Below are positions 1 through 12,167 of a stretch of 64,000 nt of DNA, one piece after another. Numbering within the stretch: the stretch's first letter is position 1; each line of letters begins with the position of its first letter. The stretch comes from Medicago truncatula (lineage: Eukaryota; Streptophyta; Magnoliopsida; Fabales; Fabaceae): NCBI RefSeq assembly GCF_003473485.1, contig NC_053046.1:42431832-42495831 (forward strand). Direction: 5' to 3'. The position numbers were made by a program, and so were the translations under genes. The notes under the pieces are model-generated. The model was not told the origin of the DNA, did no database searches, and saw only the letters and a program-made list of their open reading frames with translations.

Positions 1-1140
1 AGACGTTTATCCAAATTTTAAAAATATGAACAACTCATCACCATTATGGTCATTTATATTTCCATCTATTGGCTGGCCTCCAAACATATAGTCCTATGTT
101 GCTCAATTTGCATTAAAACCTTTGACTTTCCCTGATTTCTTTGACTTCAAATTAAATGACAAATAAAACCTTTTTCACACACATTGCTTCAAAATCTCAT
201 TTTCGTAATTGAGGGTGACAATGACAGAAATAAATCATATAACAAATACTCTTTGGATTTCCAAATACATTCCTTGTGATTTTATCTTTCAGGACAAATT
301 TAAAACCTTTGTTTGGTTTGGTAAAATTTAAGAAAAAGGTTTTGCTTTTATGAAATTAAAAAGAAATAATCATTATACACATGGATAAAATCATTATAGT
401 GGTGTTCTCATAAATTTAACTCACTTGATAAGGGATAAATATAATGCATATTATATGCAAGGGGTCGAAGTTCGAACCTACTTATTCAATGAATTTCTCT
501 AGTCACTAGACTATTTGACAACAAAAAAAAAATCATCATTATAACGGCGTATCCTTTAAATTATTTCAGAAGTTGAGAACCATTTAGTTCTAAATTAAGT
601 AGTGGCTGTGACTTTTCAAAGGTGAAAATCAAGTTTTTCCTTCCTTTATAAGATTATTACATTTAAGAGACATTAGTACATTATGTTTTTCAAATTTTGG
701 CACCTATCAAATAATTTCTTGATTACTGATTTTGTTTGATATGTAATTTACAAACATTTATTACATAACCACCGACTTCACAAGTGGTTGGTTGGTTTGA
801 TGCAAGCATCTCAACCTTTCCTAACTCGGTTCAAAATGAAGCATTGTGAAGTATCAGGATAAGAACATTTAATATGGAATCATCATTCAATAATATATGC
901 TTCACATTTCACAACTGTTGAAGAAAATCTCCTATGTACAAAATGACAACATCCCCAATTAAGCCCTCTCCAATATTCAGCCATATCCAAAGGGGAAAAA
1001 AAATCAAAACAAAGCATACCATATAGCCCTGCCCCAAATTGCAAATTTACATATAATCTAAAAGTTAATAAACCAAACTAAAGAAACTAAGACATTAAAA
1101 TATTAAATTTATCACATAAAGGACTGTTTAGTTCTTTAGT
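1..1140. other. Intergenic, 3' side of WNK gene
   Basis: AT-rich non-coding DNA downstream of the minus-strand kinase gene. Apart from the SINE at 399-534 I see no gene, RNA or structured repeat here. Confidence 0.6.
399..534 (+). mobile_element. tRNA-derived SINE with target duplication
   Basis: A 136-bp retroposon with a pol III B-box-like GAAGTTCGAACC near 467-478 and a poly(A) tail at about 523-532. Flanking direct repeats ATCATTATA (390-398 and 535-543) mark the insertion. The body (ACTCACTTGATAAGGGATAAA... ending in a 'CACTAGACTATTTGACAAC'-like tail) resembles a SINE type common in galegoid legumes. No coding capacity; the copy has decayed from any tRNA ancestor. Confidence 0.7.
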
Positions 1141-2719
1141 TTAGTATGAATTAACATAATCATTTTCGTCGTCTTCATCTTCATCATCACCAACAAGTTC
1201 ATCAAAGAAAGGATCTTTAAGAAGCTCCGCAGCAGAAGGTCTAGCCCTTGGCTGAGCAAGACACCTCTCAATGAATTCCTTTACCTCTGAATCTTTGACC
1301 TTGTTCATTGCAGCAGGTCTTATACCAGAAGAAACTTTCTTGTATATTTTGGCAACATTGTCACACTCACTATAAGGAATTTCCAATGTCACCATTTCTA
1401 ATACACACATACCAAATGAGTATATGTCCACCAATTCTGTGTAGTCTTCGTCGTATAATTCTGGAGCCATAAACTCTGGTGTGCCGAGAATTGTGTGTGC
1501 AATATGATTCTTCCCCACAATTGCTGCTAAACCCAAGTCACCAATCTTAACCTGTTAGCCATGGAATGAAACAAAAATTGTTACTAATGCCTTTATGGTT
1601 ATTTCAAATTCATTACACGTATGTGGAAAGCATAACTTATACACGATGACTGAATCACAAGCACAAACACGTAGAAGACACACAATGGTAATGTCTAAAA
1701 TGTAGGACATCATCTATAGAAGACAAAATTGAAAATCAGGATTCATATATTCTTATCTAGAACCGAAAAGCTGAAAATAATCTAATCAATTTGCGGCATG
1801 TCCCTTTTTATACCTAGCCGATTGGAAGTCTCGGTTATGTGTCCATGCTGTGATTGCAACACGTTGGCTAAGGGAAAACAATTTTTTATATTTCATTCAA
1901 AATTTGAATAGAATGTGCGTGTGTAGTAGAGATTTCGGACACTCAAACACGCATTCAACCTAAAGTGTTGGTATCAAATAGATCATTGATGTTGAAAATT
2001 GGTAGAGTAATACAACAGACAAATAAAAAAAACATACAGTTATCAAGTTTTTTATTCCATAAACAATAATATTAATCTATTAATCTGGTTATTTTACCTA
2101 GCTTAGATCTCACATAAACAAAAACTATAAGGAGTTTAAAATAAATATCAATTTTCAACTTATAAATCAAACAAAATATGACTGAAAGAAAAACAGAATT
2201 GGAATGGAAAATTACCTGGCCAACATTCCCATTAACAAACACATTACTGCAATTGAGATCTCTATGAATGATGCAAGGCTCATGAGTGTGCAAATAATTC
2301 AACCCTTTCAGAATCTGCCTTGACCATTTCTTCAATGCCTTCATAGAAACATGTCTATGTTTCTTCCTATACTCTCTCAAATTCCCACTTGTACAAACCT
2401 CGGTGATGAAATTAAGCGTGTTGTTTCGATCATCGCTCCAAACACTATAAAGTTCAATGATGTTTTTGTTTGTCAAGCTTCTCAATAACCTCACTTCAGA
2501 ATAAAGCCTCTCTACCATAGCAGGTTCATCACAGAAGTTTCTTAGCTTCACTTGGTTCCATGCTACCTCTATTCCTTCTTCTTGATCGAATGCACGATAC
2601 ACTTTCTTCACAGCACCGCATCCTAATAGTTCGGGATATCTACCATACCGACCGGTTGGATCGGTTTCTGCAAATGCCTCGGAGTCTTTGTCGGATGAAC
2701 CGGAGTTAACACTCGGCAT
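1141..2719 (-). CDS. WNK11: WNK11-type with-no-lysine protein kinase
   Basis: Serine/threonine kinase of the plant WNK family, of the short WNK11 type. Exons are 2719-2216 and 1551-1141, split by one phase-0 intron with a clean GT donor (2215-2214) and AG acceptor (1553-1552). The product is 304 aa. Residues 33-40 (GCGAVKKV) form the nucleotide loop; its lysine replaces the usual subdomain II lysine, where VAWNQV (52-57) has asparagine, the hallmark of WNKs. The catalytic loop is HRDLNCSN (152-159) and the metal motif is DLG (173-175). GTPEFMAPE is the activation/P+1 region. The C-terminus is a short acidic tail (DEDEDDEND), without the long regulatory extension of other WNKs. Plant WNKs are tied to clock, flowering and stress signalling; the specific role of this one cannot be read from sequence. 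A leader exon may add one in-frame ATG (see 3266-3350). Confidence 0.93.
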
Positions 2720-3265
2720 CTATTTACCACAATAATCATATAAAGTTAGTTATGAACATCCTAACATATTAGTTCTTATAAACACACTAAGCTGGTCTGA
2801 ATGTAGAAATCATAAAAAAAATAAAAAAATTAAACAACAAAATCAAATCAAATCATTGTGAAAAAACTAGTTATAGAGATTTTGCATTTATGAGAAAACA
2901 AATTCAGCATGTTACTCAATTTTGTGGGAGGGAAAGGAATCAAAAAACAAGGAAACACAAGTAAATATTACATACATAATATTTTCCTCTTAGATGGAAA
3001 ATTAATGAATGAAGATTTGAACAAAAAAAAAAAAAAAAAACTTGATGCATGTGATGTACTAGTAACACCTAAAAGCATGGAGTAACTTATGATCTAATTA
3101 AAATTCAGAAGCAAAGATTATGAAACTGAATAATTAAGTTATTAAGCAATTAAGTAACACCTAAAAGCAAAAAGACTTATAAATTTAATGGAATTATGTG
3201 AATATTAGAAACAATAAACAAAACGATTATGATAGAACATAATGGAGCTAGATGAAGATGCTTAC

Positions 3266-3350
3266 CATGAAGAAAAGCAGAAGATGAAAGTCTGGAACTT
3301 TCGGCGGTAAAGAGAAGAAGAGAAAGCTCTTTAGAGAGAAAGAAAGAGAA
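3266..3350 (-). other. 5' leader exon of the WNK gene
   Basis: On the minus strand the sequence ends CTTCATG followed by GTAAGC, a consensus donor at 3265-3264. An acceptor AG at 2721-2720 lies directly against the annotated ATG at 2719. Splicing the two gives ATGATGCC, so the first ATG (3268-3266) would be the last codon of this exon, in frame, adding one methionine. The upstream edge is a guess, about 25-30 bp below the TATA box. Inference from splice consensus only. Confidence 0.55.
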
Positions 3351-3373
3351 ATTTGTTGGTGAATGTATGTTAG

Positions 3374-3381
3374 TATTTATA
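3374..3381 (-). promoter_or_regulatory. TATA box of the WNK gene
   Basis: The minus strand reads TATAAATA here, about 110 bp above the leader-exon donor and inside otherwise non-coding sequence. Position and match to the plant TATA consensus fit a core promoter. Confidence 0.5.
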
Positions 3382-5036
3382 ATGAAATCAAGGAGCCAAG
3401 GTTGAAACAATTTAATATTTACGATAATATCTCATCTCAACGGTTTTCTTATCTTTATTTTTCATCATTTTATGGAACTTCCTTTTATTTATTCTTTTTT
3501 TTTTTATGAATAATTTTTTGAATAAAGTAAATAGATAAATTTATACACTAATTAATTTGGTTTGACCAATCTAATAAAAAAAAAAGTTTGACCGAAGATA
3601 TAGGAAATTTTTTTGAAGGGATATAGGAATTGTTTGTTATACACTTGAAAATATTATTTGTCACGTTGTAGGAGTTCAATTCATTTTGATAGACTCAACC
3701 TCTCTTGGGTCAGGATTTGGTGGTTTCTATATGGTTTTCTTTTGTACAATGTATTGTTTGATAATTATAAAGAGATTTGTTCTTTTTTCTAAAATAGATT
3801 AAAAAATATTGCTACTCCTAGTATTTTTAAATAAAAACAAATTGCCAAATTGGGTTGGTAAGTACTGTATTTGGGAATTTGATTTGAACCACGCGTAGTT
3901 GAATTTTGGTTGTTGTAACTTGTTAGTGATTGAATTTGATGCATACACGTTTAGTCATAATTTTGAATTATTTTTACTTTCTTGGAATGGGTATAAATAA
4001 AGCAAAGTCAAATACTACAAAAACAAAACAAAAATTAAAGCTATTCTATTTTCCTTTGGAGGTTTTAGTGGGTCAACGTGTGTGCAGCCATTGGTGACAG
4101 CGCGTGTAGGACACATACCCTTAAAGTGGAGGAAAGGACAAAATTTGATGAAGCTTCAACCTTTTTAAAAATGAAAGAGATGCTTCAACCTTTATTCCAG
4201 CTAGTAGGGAAGAAAGTGCATGCTTCCTGGGACCAGGCAACAACTGGTTTGTGAATTGTGCTGCTTGCCATCTAAAGAAAAGAGAAAAATATTGGAAAGA
4301 AAAAAAAGGTGGCGAACCAATTTGATTTTGTTGCTCAAGAATCGCTACTTTTTTGTTGTTGTGACATGATCGAATCAAATGGTTACTTTTATTTTTTAAA
4401 GGAAATGTTATTAAAGTGTCTTTTGAAAGTCCAAAGACAAAATAAACGGTATATTCAACGCATTAAAACTTTAAAATATAATTGTTTTTATATAAATTTT
4501 ATAAATTATTTTCTTTTTTGAAACTTCAAAACATTTGTTAACAAGACGTTTTTTTTAATCAAAAGTATCATTCTTTTCTTTTTTTTTTGAATGACAAATG
4601 TCAATGTATTAGTCGTTGTGTTAATATTTTTTTTATTTGTTGTGAACTTTTAACTTCTTTAATCTCGTAGCTCAATCAAGTGAGTTATGCATCCCTATCA
4701 AAAATATCATTCATAAGTAACTCTACAAATTAATCTTATTGAGATAGATAAAATTTAAAGATTGACATCTTTCAATAAATATTTTTCGATATACATCAAC
4801 CTTAAGCCAAATGCTTAAGGGTTAAGCATCTATCTAGAAGTGATTACCTTTTTTTGGTATGTTATGTTTGAAGTTTAAAGAAATAGATTTAAAAATAAAA
4901 AATAAAGAAAGAGATTAAAAGATATTTAAGAGGCGATATTTTCATTTTTGAAGGGCACACACGATGTATTTGAAATTATGAAAAAAGATATGCATGAATT
5001 TTAATCTATATAATGGGGATATAATCGAGCAATTGT

Positions 5037-5200
5037 GTTTAAGTGGTTAATGAGTTCCACTAAAGATGAATTGTTCATGAGAACATGAGTTCGATTCATC
5101 GACAAAATAATTTTTTATCAAACTTTACTTACCTCTGAGTCGAACTTTGGATTATCAGGGGCTCTTTCCCTTGAGAACCAGAATGCTAACACACACAAAA
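5037..5200 (+). repeat. Decayed SINE-like repeat
   Basis: The sequence runs TTAAGTGGTTAATGAGTTCC... GAACATGAGTTCGATTC... CCAGAATGCTAACACACAC. The GAGTTCGATTC word resembles a pol III B box, and the tail phrases match a dispersed legume repeat type. A more decayed relative lies near 8800-8960 (GAACATGTGTTTGAATC ... GATTATCAAAG). No clear target duplications. Confidence 0.4.
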
Positions 5201-6084
5201 AATATAATGGGGACAAGAATTTAGGAGAAAGAATGTGATAAACAGAGGTTTACGAATCCGGAACACTTTAAACAAACGGATTGCAAATATAAAAGAAAAG
5301 TTATGATGGGATTAGACTTAAGTAAATATTCATTAAATAGTTCATGTTGATTAATTGTATACTTTTTAAGATTCATACATAATATCACTTATCACTCATC
5401 TTATGTTGACATGTATGTCTAACGACACAAAATATGTTGTATCAATTAACTTTCGATACTGAGCAAAATAACTAATTTATTCAATGACATATGATCATAT
5501 ATAGTTGAATATGAATGTATATTTAACCCTATGTCTACACATTATCATCTATACATGGCTTAAATTAGATCTCTTGGATAACAAAGCGAGGTTTGACACT
5601 TGCTAAATCAAATAATCATTTTTGGAGTTCAAGTCAAAAAAAGCATCATAGACTTAAACCAAAGCTTATATTGAATAATATTGTATACAACCGGTCATGT
5701 CAATAGTAACACATCAAATTTCTAGCTACCTATATCAAATTTCGGTTGATGTATTATTATATACCATGAGTGAAGTAACTAGCAAAGAAGAGAAGAATAA
5801 TGAAGGACGATCATCAACGGGCTTCAATCCAATCTCCCATGGTCCCCAACGGTGAAAAACTATGTCTTGCTCTTTTTCTCTCTCTAAAATGAGACTAGGG
5901 ATTAAAAACTATATGTAAAAAATCTGATTACAGCTCTATTCATACCAGTATAAAAAGTGCAGGTTCGTTAGGTAAAATCATGCATGCCTGCGAATCGAGG
6001 TTTCTTCAAATGAAGGGAAAAGGTAATTGGTCTTCAAATAGTCACTAAACCATTTTACTTCGTTGGATGAGGTGTTGCTCACCC

Positions 6085-6693
6085 CAGGCACGGATCTAAT
6101 GTGGGGACAATGGGGTCAAGTGACCCCACTTGCCTCCACATGTGTATTGTATTTTTAACCCAAAATTTTATATATATTTAATTTGATCTCTCTTTATATA
6201 GTATTATGTCTTCACATAGTCTATTTATTACATTAAAAAAAATTACAAAATTAAGAAGATTCTAATGAGTATTCTAAGAGCACTAGTTAATAAATCAAAA
6301 GAAATAGTTTTTATTTTATTTTATAAAAAGTTGTTATAATTATTATATCGATACAAATAATTCTTACTTTTAAGATAAAATTTTCTTTTAAGAAATCTTT
6401 AACCAATTATATCAGAGCATATTGTTGGCAAGACCATACAACTACTATTATAATATAAACTATTCTTATATTTGTTGAAAAAGTTGTGACTGACGCTATG
6501 TTAGTGGTGAAAAAATAATTAATTATGGTTATATTTTTTATACTCTGCTAGAAATGGATAAATATTTTTTTTAAAAATCAACAATTTAAGACAATTATAA
6601 ATATAACTTGTATAATTTTTGCATGTTTATGCATTTATAAATTTTTATGATATAACTTAATTCCACTTGTTAAAATTTCTGGATCCGTCACTG
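6085..6693. mobile_element. Non-autonomous hAT-type transposon
   Basis: A 609-bp element with imperfect terminal inverted repeats: left CAGGCACGGATCTA, right end complementary to CAGTGACGGATCCA. Flanks GCTCACCC (6077-6084) and ACTCACCT (6694-6701) agree at 6 of 8 positions, as expected of a decayed 8-bp hAT duplication. The left end has the phrase GGGGACAATGGGGTCAAGTG seen at hAT-like ends in legumes. The interior is AT-rich and non-coding. Confidence 0.65.
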
Positions 6694-9600
6694 ACTCACC
6701 TAATAAGTCGTTATAGTCTTTCTCCGTGAAACTCTCTAGAATTGCTTGCATTCACCTTGCCTTGGCTCGCCTAACAAAAGTTATTATGTCAAGATTCTTT
6801 GTTTTGTGATAATCATGTCTCAAACCTACAAAATTGAGTAGAAAATAGATCGTAGTAGCATTACGGCATATAACTACAATAATTTTTATATTTACAATAA
6901 ATTGAGGGTTTTAAAGTAAATCACTTTCAAAATAAATCAATAATTACAAGGAAAATTACATGCTTTTGGAACTATAGAAGGAGGGAAAGGAGAAGGAGAG
7001 AATCCAATTTTTTTATTTTTTTTGGGAACCAACTTGATATAATGGAGGTAATTTCTATAAACCAACGGCGTACAACATTTAAATTTAAAAGGAGGGAAAT
7101 CAGGTTTATTTTATTTCTTAGTCTTGCCTTGATATAATAAAGAGAAATAATAAAAACAAGAAGAAGAAGAAGAAAAAAAAAAGATCATCGATTGTCTTAA
7201 TACATGTAAAAAGTCAAAACTTTTTTAATTTTAATTATTACTCGGTTGGCAATTTTACCACGCTTATCTGGTAATTATTCACATGATCGACAATAGATTC
7301 TATAGCATCCCCCATGATCGACGTTAAATTTTATCACATTTTGGAGTTTTTATGTATATATATATATATAAAACACCATTTTCATTTTCTTGAAGATTCA
7401 TTAGTATTCGTCCTTGGTTTTAAGTCAGTTAATCACCACCCGATAATGATTTTTTTTTGAATCGGCAAATATTATTAAACATCATCCTCGCAAAACGCAA
7501 ACAAGATATAAATGGTGCCGCATATAGACGGTACACCATAACCACGTAAATATTATTAATTTATTTGTTTTCATTATAAAAAAAGAAAAATCAAAATTTT
7601 GGTTTGGAGACTCTTGTGATTATGGTCTTATCTTTTGGTTTGCATGGATTTATGCAAACACGAAGGAACATGTGATAAGAACAAGTTGGCTTTAATTTGC
7701 AGCTATACTAAGGATAATACTTTGTTTTTGACGATAAGCATAATATTTTGTTATGATACTATACTAGAGTCATGTGAAAATCATTGCTGGCTCTATACAT
7801 TTTTCCTTTTATACGCATTTTATAGTTAGATCGAATATCTTGAAAAGAAAACACATTAATTATTAGTTGCTAGCTTTACAACTATATTTCCTATAAAGTT
7901 TTATAACTTTTTTTTGTTCTTGTTTGATGAAGTGAAATATGTATCTTACCAGAAATTGTGTGTGCTTCTTGTGAAGATAGGATAGATCACATGTATATGG
8001 ACATATTAATAATATTAAAATACTTTTCTGTTCCATTCCATATGGGCCTCATGGTTTCTCACGTAAGAATAATGTGATTTTCCTTTTAAAAATGCCATAT
8101 TTTAAAGGGAAATACTATTTTTAGTTTTTTGACAAAATTTAGTTTGAGTTATTATTGGGTCATATATGACCGCCCACGCTTTTGTGAGTTGTAATATATG
8201 CAAAGAGAGGAAGAGAAAACTATCTTATGATATAAGTTTAGATTTTAATAATTATGCATTAACAATGTACATCTTTTTACAAACATATAATGTATGGTGA
8301 ATCATTTCAAAATGAAGAGTCCATGAATTACGTAGGTACCAAGGAGAAGAAAAGTGTACGATCACTTTCAATTCAAGACTCTATTTCAAAGCAGGCATAT
8401 GTTAGGTTAAGGGAAATGTATTTAGATTTTTTAAGCATGTAATATGAGATTAATATTGAATTTTATTAAAGGATATAAGTATGGTTTGGTAGCTGAAGTG
8501 AGAGAATTAAACATTGACCATTTTTTCGAATAAAAAACTTGAATTTTATTAATATATAAAAAAATATAAACCAATATAACTTCATTTTGAACTACTTCGT
8601 TTTTTTATGAAAGCATTATCTCCTACTTTGTTGTTCAATAAACAAATTATATTAGTATCCCTGAATTGTATGATTGGTGTTATTAATTAGTCCTTGACTC
8701 GTTAACGATTTGAATGCTAACATGGACAGGTATAGCAAAATATTTTATGTTATTATCATTTACTTATAAGATAAAGTAAGTAGGTCAGAAATCAGTGATT
8801 GAGCTCAATTAACTTAATAATTAGTTTCAATTAAGGACGAATTATTTTAGAGAACATGTGTTTGAATCTTAATTAAAACGATTTTTAGTTAAATTTATTT
8901 ATCTCTTGATTGATATGTGGATTATCAAAGTATATTTTCCTTGTAACTAGATGTTTGAAAATAAAAAAAGTAAGATAACATACGAGAAATAGTGCAAAGT
9001 TCGTGGATAATCAAGTTAACTAAATTTTTATAGGATAACCACTTATTATATAAGTGCTTCAGTATAAGTTATTTAGACGATAAAAACTAGAATTTAGTCA
9101 AATTGTTTTTATTCAATACATGAGTTGTTTTTCATAAATCATCATTTAGAATGTTTTAAAATACTCTTAAAACAACTTCTAATTTCTAAACACGTTATAA
9201 GATTTTTCCATATAAACAAATCGTTTCGAAGTGAGAATTTTGAATTCATCTTTTGAATAATTTAACTTTTTACTTGTTTATTATCAAAACATATATTTAT
9301 TTAACCAAGTATTTGAGAATAATTGATTAATGAGTTATATCAAAAGACAAATTTTTACACGAAAAGACAAATCTTTAGGGAGAATTTAAGTTTGATTCTT
9401 TGGTGGAGTGATTTTGACAGATTTTATTTACATTTCGATCGAAATCCAAGTGATTAGGGTTCTCTTCTTGTAAGAATGGGAGAGAGTTAACATGAAAAAA
9501 ATAAAATTAATTTATAGCTTAAAAATACTTTTTAATCTATTTTATAATAATACATTTGAGTTGTGTAATTTGAACAAACCACATTCTTCTTAGTAATGTT

Positions 9601-9779
9601 GGAGGTGAAAATAGAAACTATAGCACAATTTTTCATGTAAATAGAAGGAACATTGGTATAGTCCATATATAGCTAGGTAGGCCCATTCTAATGAGGTTTA
9701 TGAAACTATAGCACTATTACTTTTTCTACCCTACTCATTTCTCGCGCGCCCTATTTTTTTTCTTCAGAAAATGCTCTTG

Positions 9780-10500
9780 AGATTTTTGGATTTTAGAATC
9801 AGAACTGAGTTTTTTTTTTCCTTTCTTATAGGGTGAAAAATTGAGTTTTTTCACCAATTCGAATTTTATAATCTGAAACCCTAAAAAAATAGGGCGCTTT
9901 CCTCACTTTTTCCGGATTATAGAATCCAAACACCCCCTAAACACCATTTTTAAGGAAAAAATAATTCGGATTATATAATTCGAACTGTACCAGCACCAAT
10001 TATGAACTTGTTTGTAACATGAATAACGAATTTAAGTACCATATTAATCTTCCTAACTATCATCCTCCTGTTTTAGGTCATTGTTAGTTGTTCCTAATAA
10101 AAAATCCAAATTCCGGGCCACTTGATCAGATTGCTCCGAAACTTTCACAAAATACGAGAAGAAGGAAAAAATCAAGGATCAAGACTCCCTTAGAAGAGAC
10201 TTCTTTAGAGACTCCGACCTTCAAAATCTAAAATTTCATCGTTTAGACCCATTTTTCATATACTCAGAAAAAATCCAAAATTTTTTACATTAGTTTTATT
10301 TGATTTTTAGAATATTTTTTTTGGTGGTATTGATTTTATTTGACAGATTTTTATCATTTTTTACTTTGTTTTTAAAAGCAAAATTCAAAACTATTGAAAT
10401 GAGAGAGATTATGATTGTTCATTATACATAAATATATTTCAGATTATAAAGTCTGAACTCAATTTGGATGTTTTTTGGATTTTATAATCCGAAAACCCAA
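9780..10500. repeat. Scattered AT-rich palindromic words
   Basis: Six imperfect palindromes built on GGATTnTAnAATCC recur: near 9787, 9857, 9912 (CCGGATTATAGAATCC), 9965 (TTCGGATTATATAATTCGAA), 10438 (CAGATTATAAAGTCTG) and 10475 (GGATTTTATAATCC). Spacing is irregular. No coding sequence is evident; the host element, if any, is not identified. Confidence 0.45.
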
Positions 10501-10728
10501 GGGTACTTTTAGAAATTTTATAAGGCGAGTGAAAATATCATATGGTGGGAAAAGTAATATTCTTGGATTGAGGAAATTCCACCAAACCTTGATTTCTTGA
10601 GGATTATACTCCCTTTTATTTGAGGACCCATTTACTAAATTTGATTTTCAATTTATGTTATCCTAATGTAATTATCTCCTTTTGTGAACAATATTTAGTA
10701 TTATTCTACACTTTTATCATTTTATATT

Positions 10729-11051
10729 GGGTTAATAGTGCTTTACTCCTTGTAATGTAAGTCATTTTTAGTTTTCCTCCTGTAAAATATATTTTTTTGG
10801 ATTCCATCCTTGTAATTTGAAGATTTTTTGGTTTTAGACCTTCACGAAAAATTTTGCCCCCTATAATTTGAGGAAATTTCGGTTTACCCCCCCCCCCCCC
10901 CCCCCCCCCGCAATTTGAGAAAATTTTGGTTTACCCCCTGTTAATTTGAAAAAATTTCGGTTTATTCCCCTGCCATATCATTGATTTTGTGAAAATTTTA
11001 CAGGGGGAAAATCGGAGATGACCTACATTACAGGGGGTAAAACACAAACCC
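10729..11051. mobile_element. MULE-derived MITE with poly(C) tract
   Basis: A 323-bp element flanked by perfect 9-bp direct repeats TTTTATATT (10720-10728 and 11052-11060), the duplication length of Mutator-like elements. Imperfect inverted ends of about 60 bp start GGGTTAATAGTGCTTTACTCC on the left and GGGTTTGTGTTTTACCCCC on the right (complement). The interior has three variants of an AATTTGAGGAAATTTCGGTTTACCCC-like motif and an uninterrupted run of 23 C at 10887-10909. No coding capacity. Confidence 0.8.
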
Positions 11052-12167
11052 TTTTATATTTACAATTTTTTTTTTTAAAGGAACACTTACACAAATCTTA
11101 GAAATTAGATAATGAGACACATGCATGCCTCATTCAAATGTACAAATTTTGTACTAGTAATTCAGAAGAAGAAAAATTTAGGGTGATGAGATAGTATCTC
11201 AGGAATAATGAAATACCTCACTGATTCTTTCCACAAAATCTTGACTTCTTTGTATTTTCTAACTATCCTTTCTTTTCTATTTTTCGTATAAAATAATTAG
11301 GGTGATGAGATGATATCTTCTTAGTATAACACATAAAATACTTACAACTCATAGAACAAGTATATTCAAACCTATCCAAAAGAATTAGTGAGGGCAAAAT
11401 TTAGAACCTCCCGAGTCCAATACACGTCTTTTTACCATTAAATCAATCAATAGTAATATCTTTTAATTTAGAAAGAAAAAAAACAATTTCAATTGATAAT
11501 GAAATAGAAAATGCAATCTTTAATATATTTTAATTCATGATCATATCATGGTTCTTGCTCAATAGTCCCTTCAAATTGCTCAACCAATCAATCAGATCGC
11601 AACTCCCAATCAACATTTTCTTTGAATAAACCCTAATCGGATCACAATTTTCATTGAACATTTTTCTGTAAATGTGTGCAATTTGAGGAGTGTGTTGAGC
11701 AATCATCTTGTATCATTCACGGCAGGCAAGCCCAAAGTATAATGAGACATACTAACACACTACCTACAGCCCAACCAATTATTATCGGAGAATTGCTTTC
11801 TCTCATCTGTTTTTGCTCATTTCCGTTCAACGTGATTTAATTTGCGCTGAAAAATACATTAGTTAATTCACGTTAAAATACATATATTTATGTGAGTTAA
11901 TTGAGGCTCGACTGTTTTGACGGAACGAGCAAAAACATAGCAATCTTTTTTTTTTCAACCGAGAAATACCTTTCTTATTGTTTGTACTTTTGTTGTTTGT
12001 TGTTATTGTTCGTTTCCTCACTCTTCTTCTTCCATCAACCTAATCACACACTATTTTGCAAAAACTTGCCACTGAATCACTAGTTACTACTATAATTCAT
12101 TCAATTTCATGTTCGTAATCAAAATCAAACCCCTTTTGACAAATCTTTCAAACAAGAACAACAAAGA

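Larger units (their letters stand above)
3411..12167. other. Long intergenic region with scattered repeats
   Basis: About 8.7 kb between the WNK promoter and the FRIGIDA-like gene. It is AT-rich with no long or family-recognisable reading frame. It contains the SINE-like, hAT, palindrome-word and MULE-derived elements listed separately, an (AAG)n-like run near 7160-7182 and a (TA)n run near 7356-7371. The last 300-400 bp should contain the FRIGIDA-like promoter, but I see no distinct TATA box. Confidence 0.5.

Noticed and set aside
3177-3410. 77-codon minus-strand open frame
   Set aside because: Overlaps the WNK promoter and leader exon; composition is that of UTR sequence.
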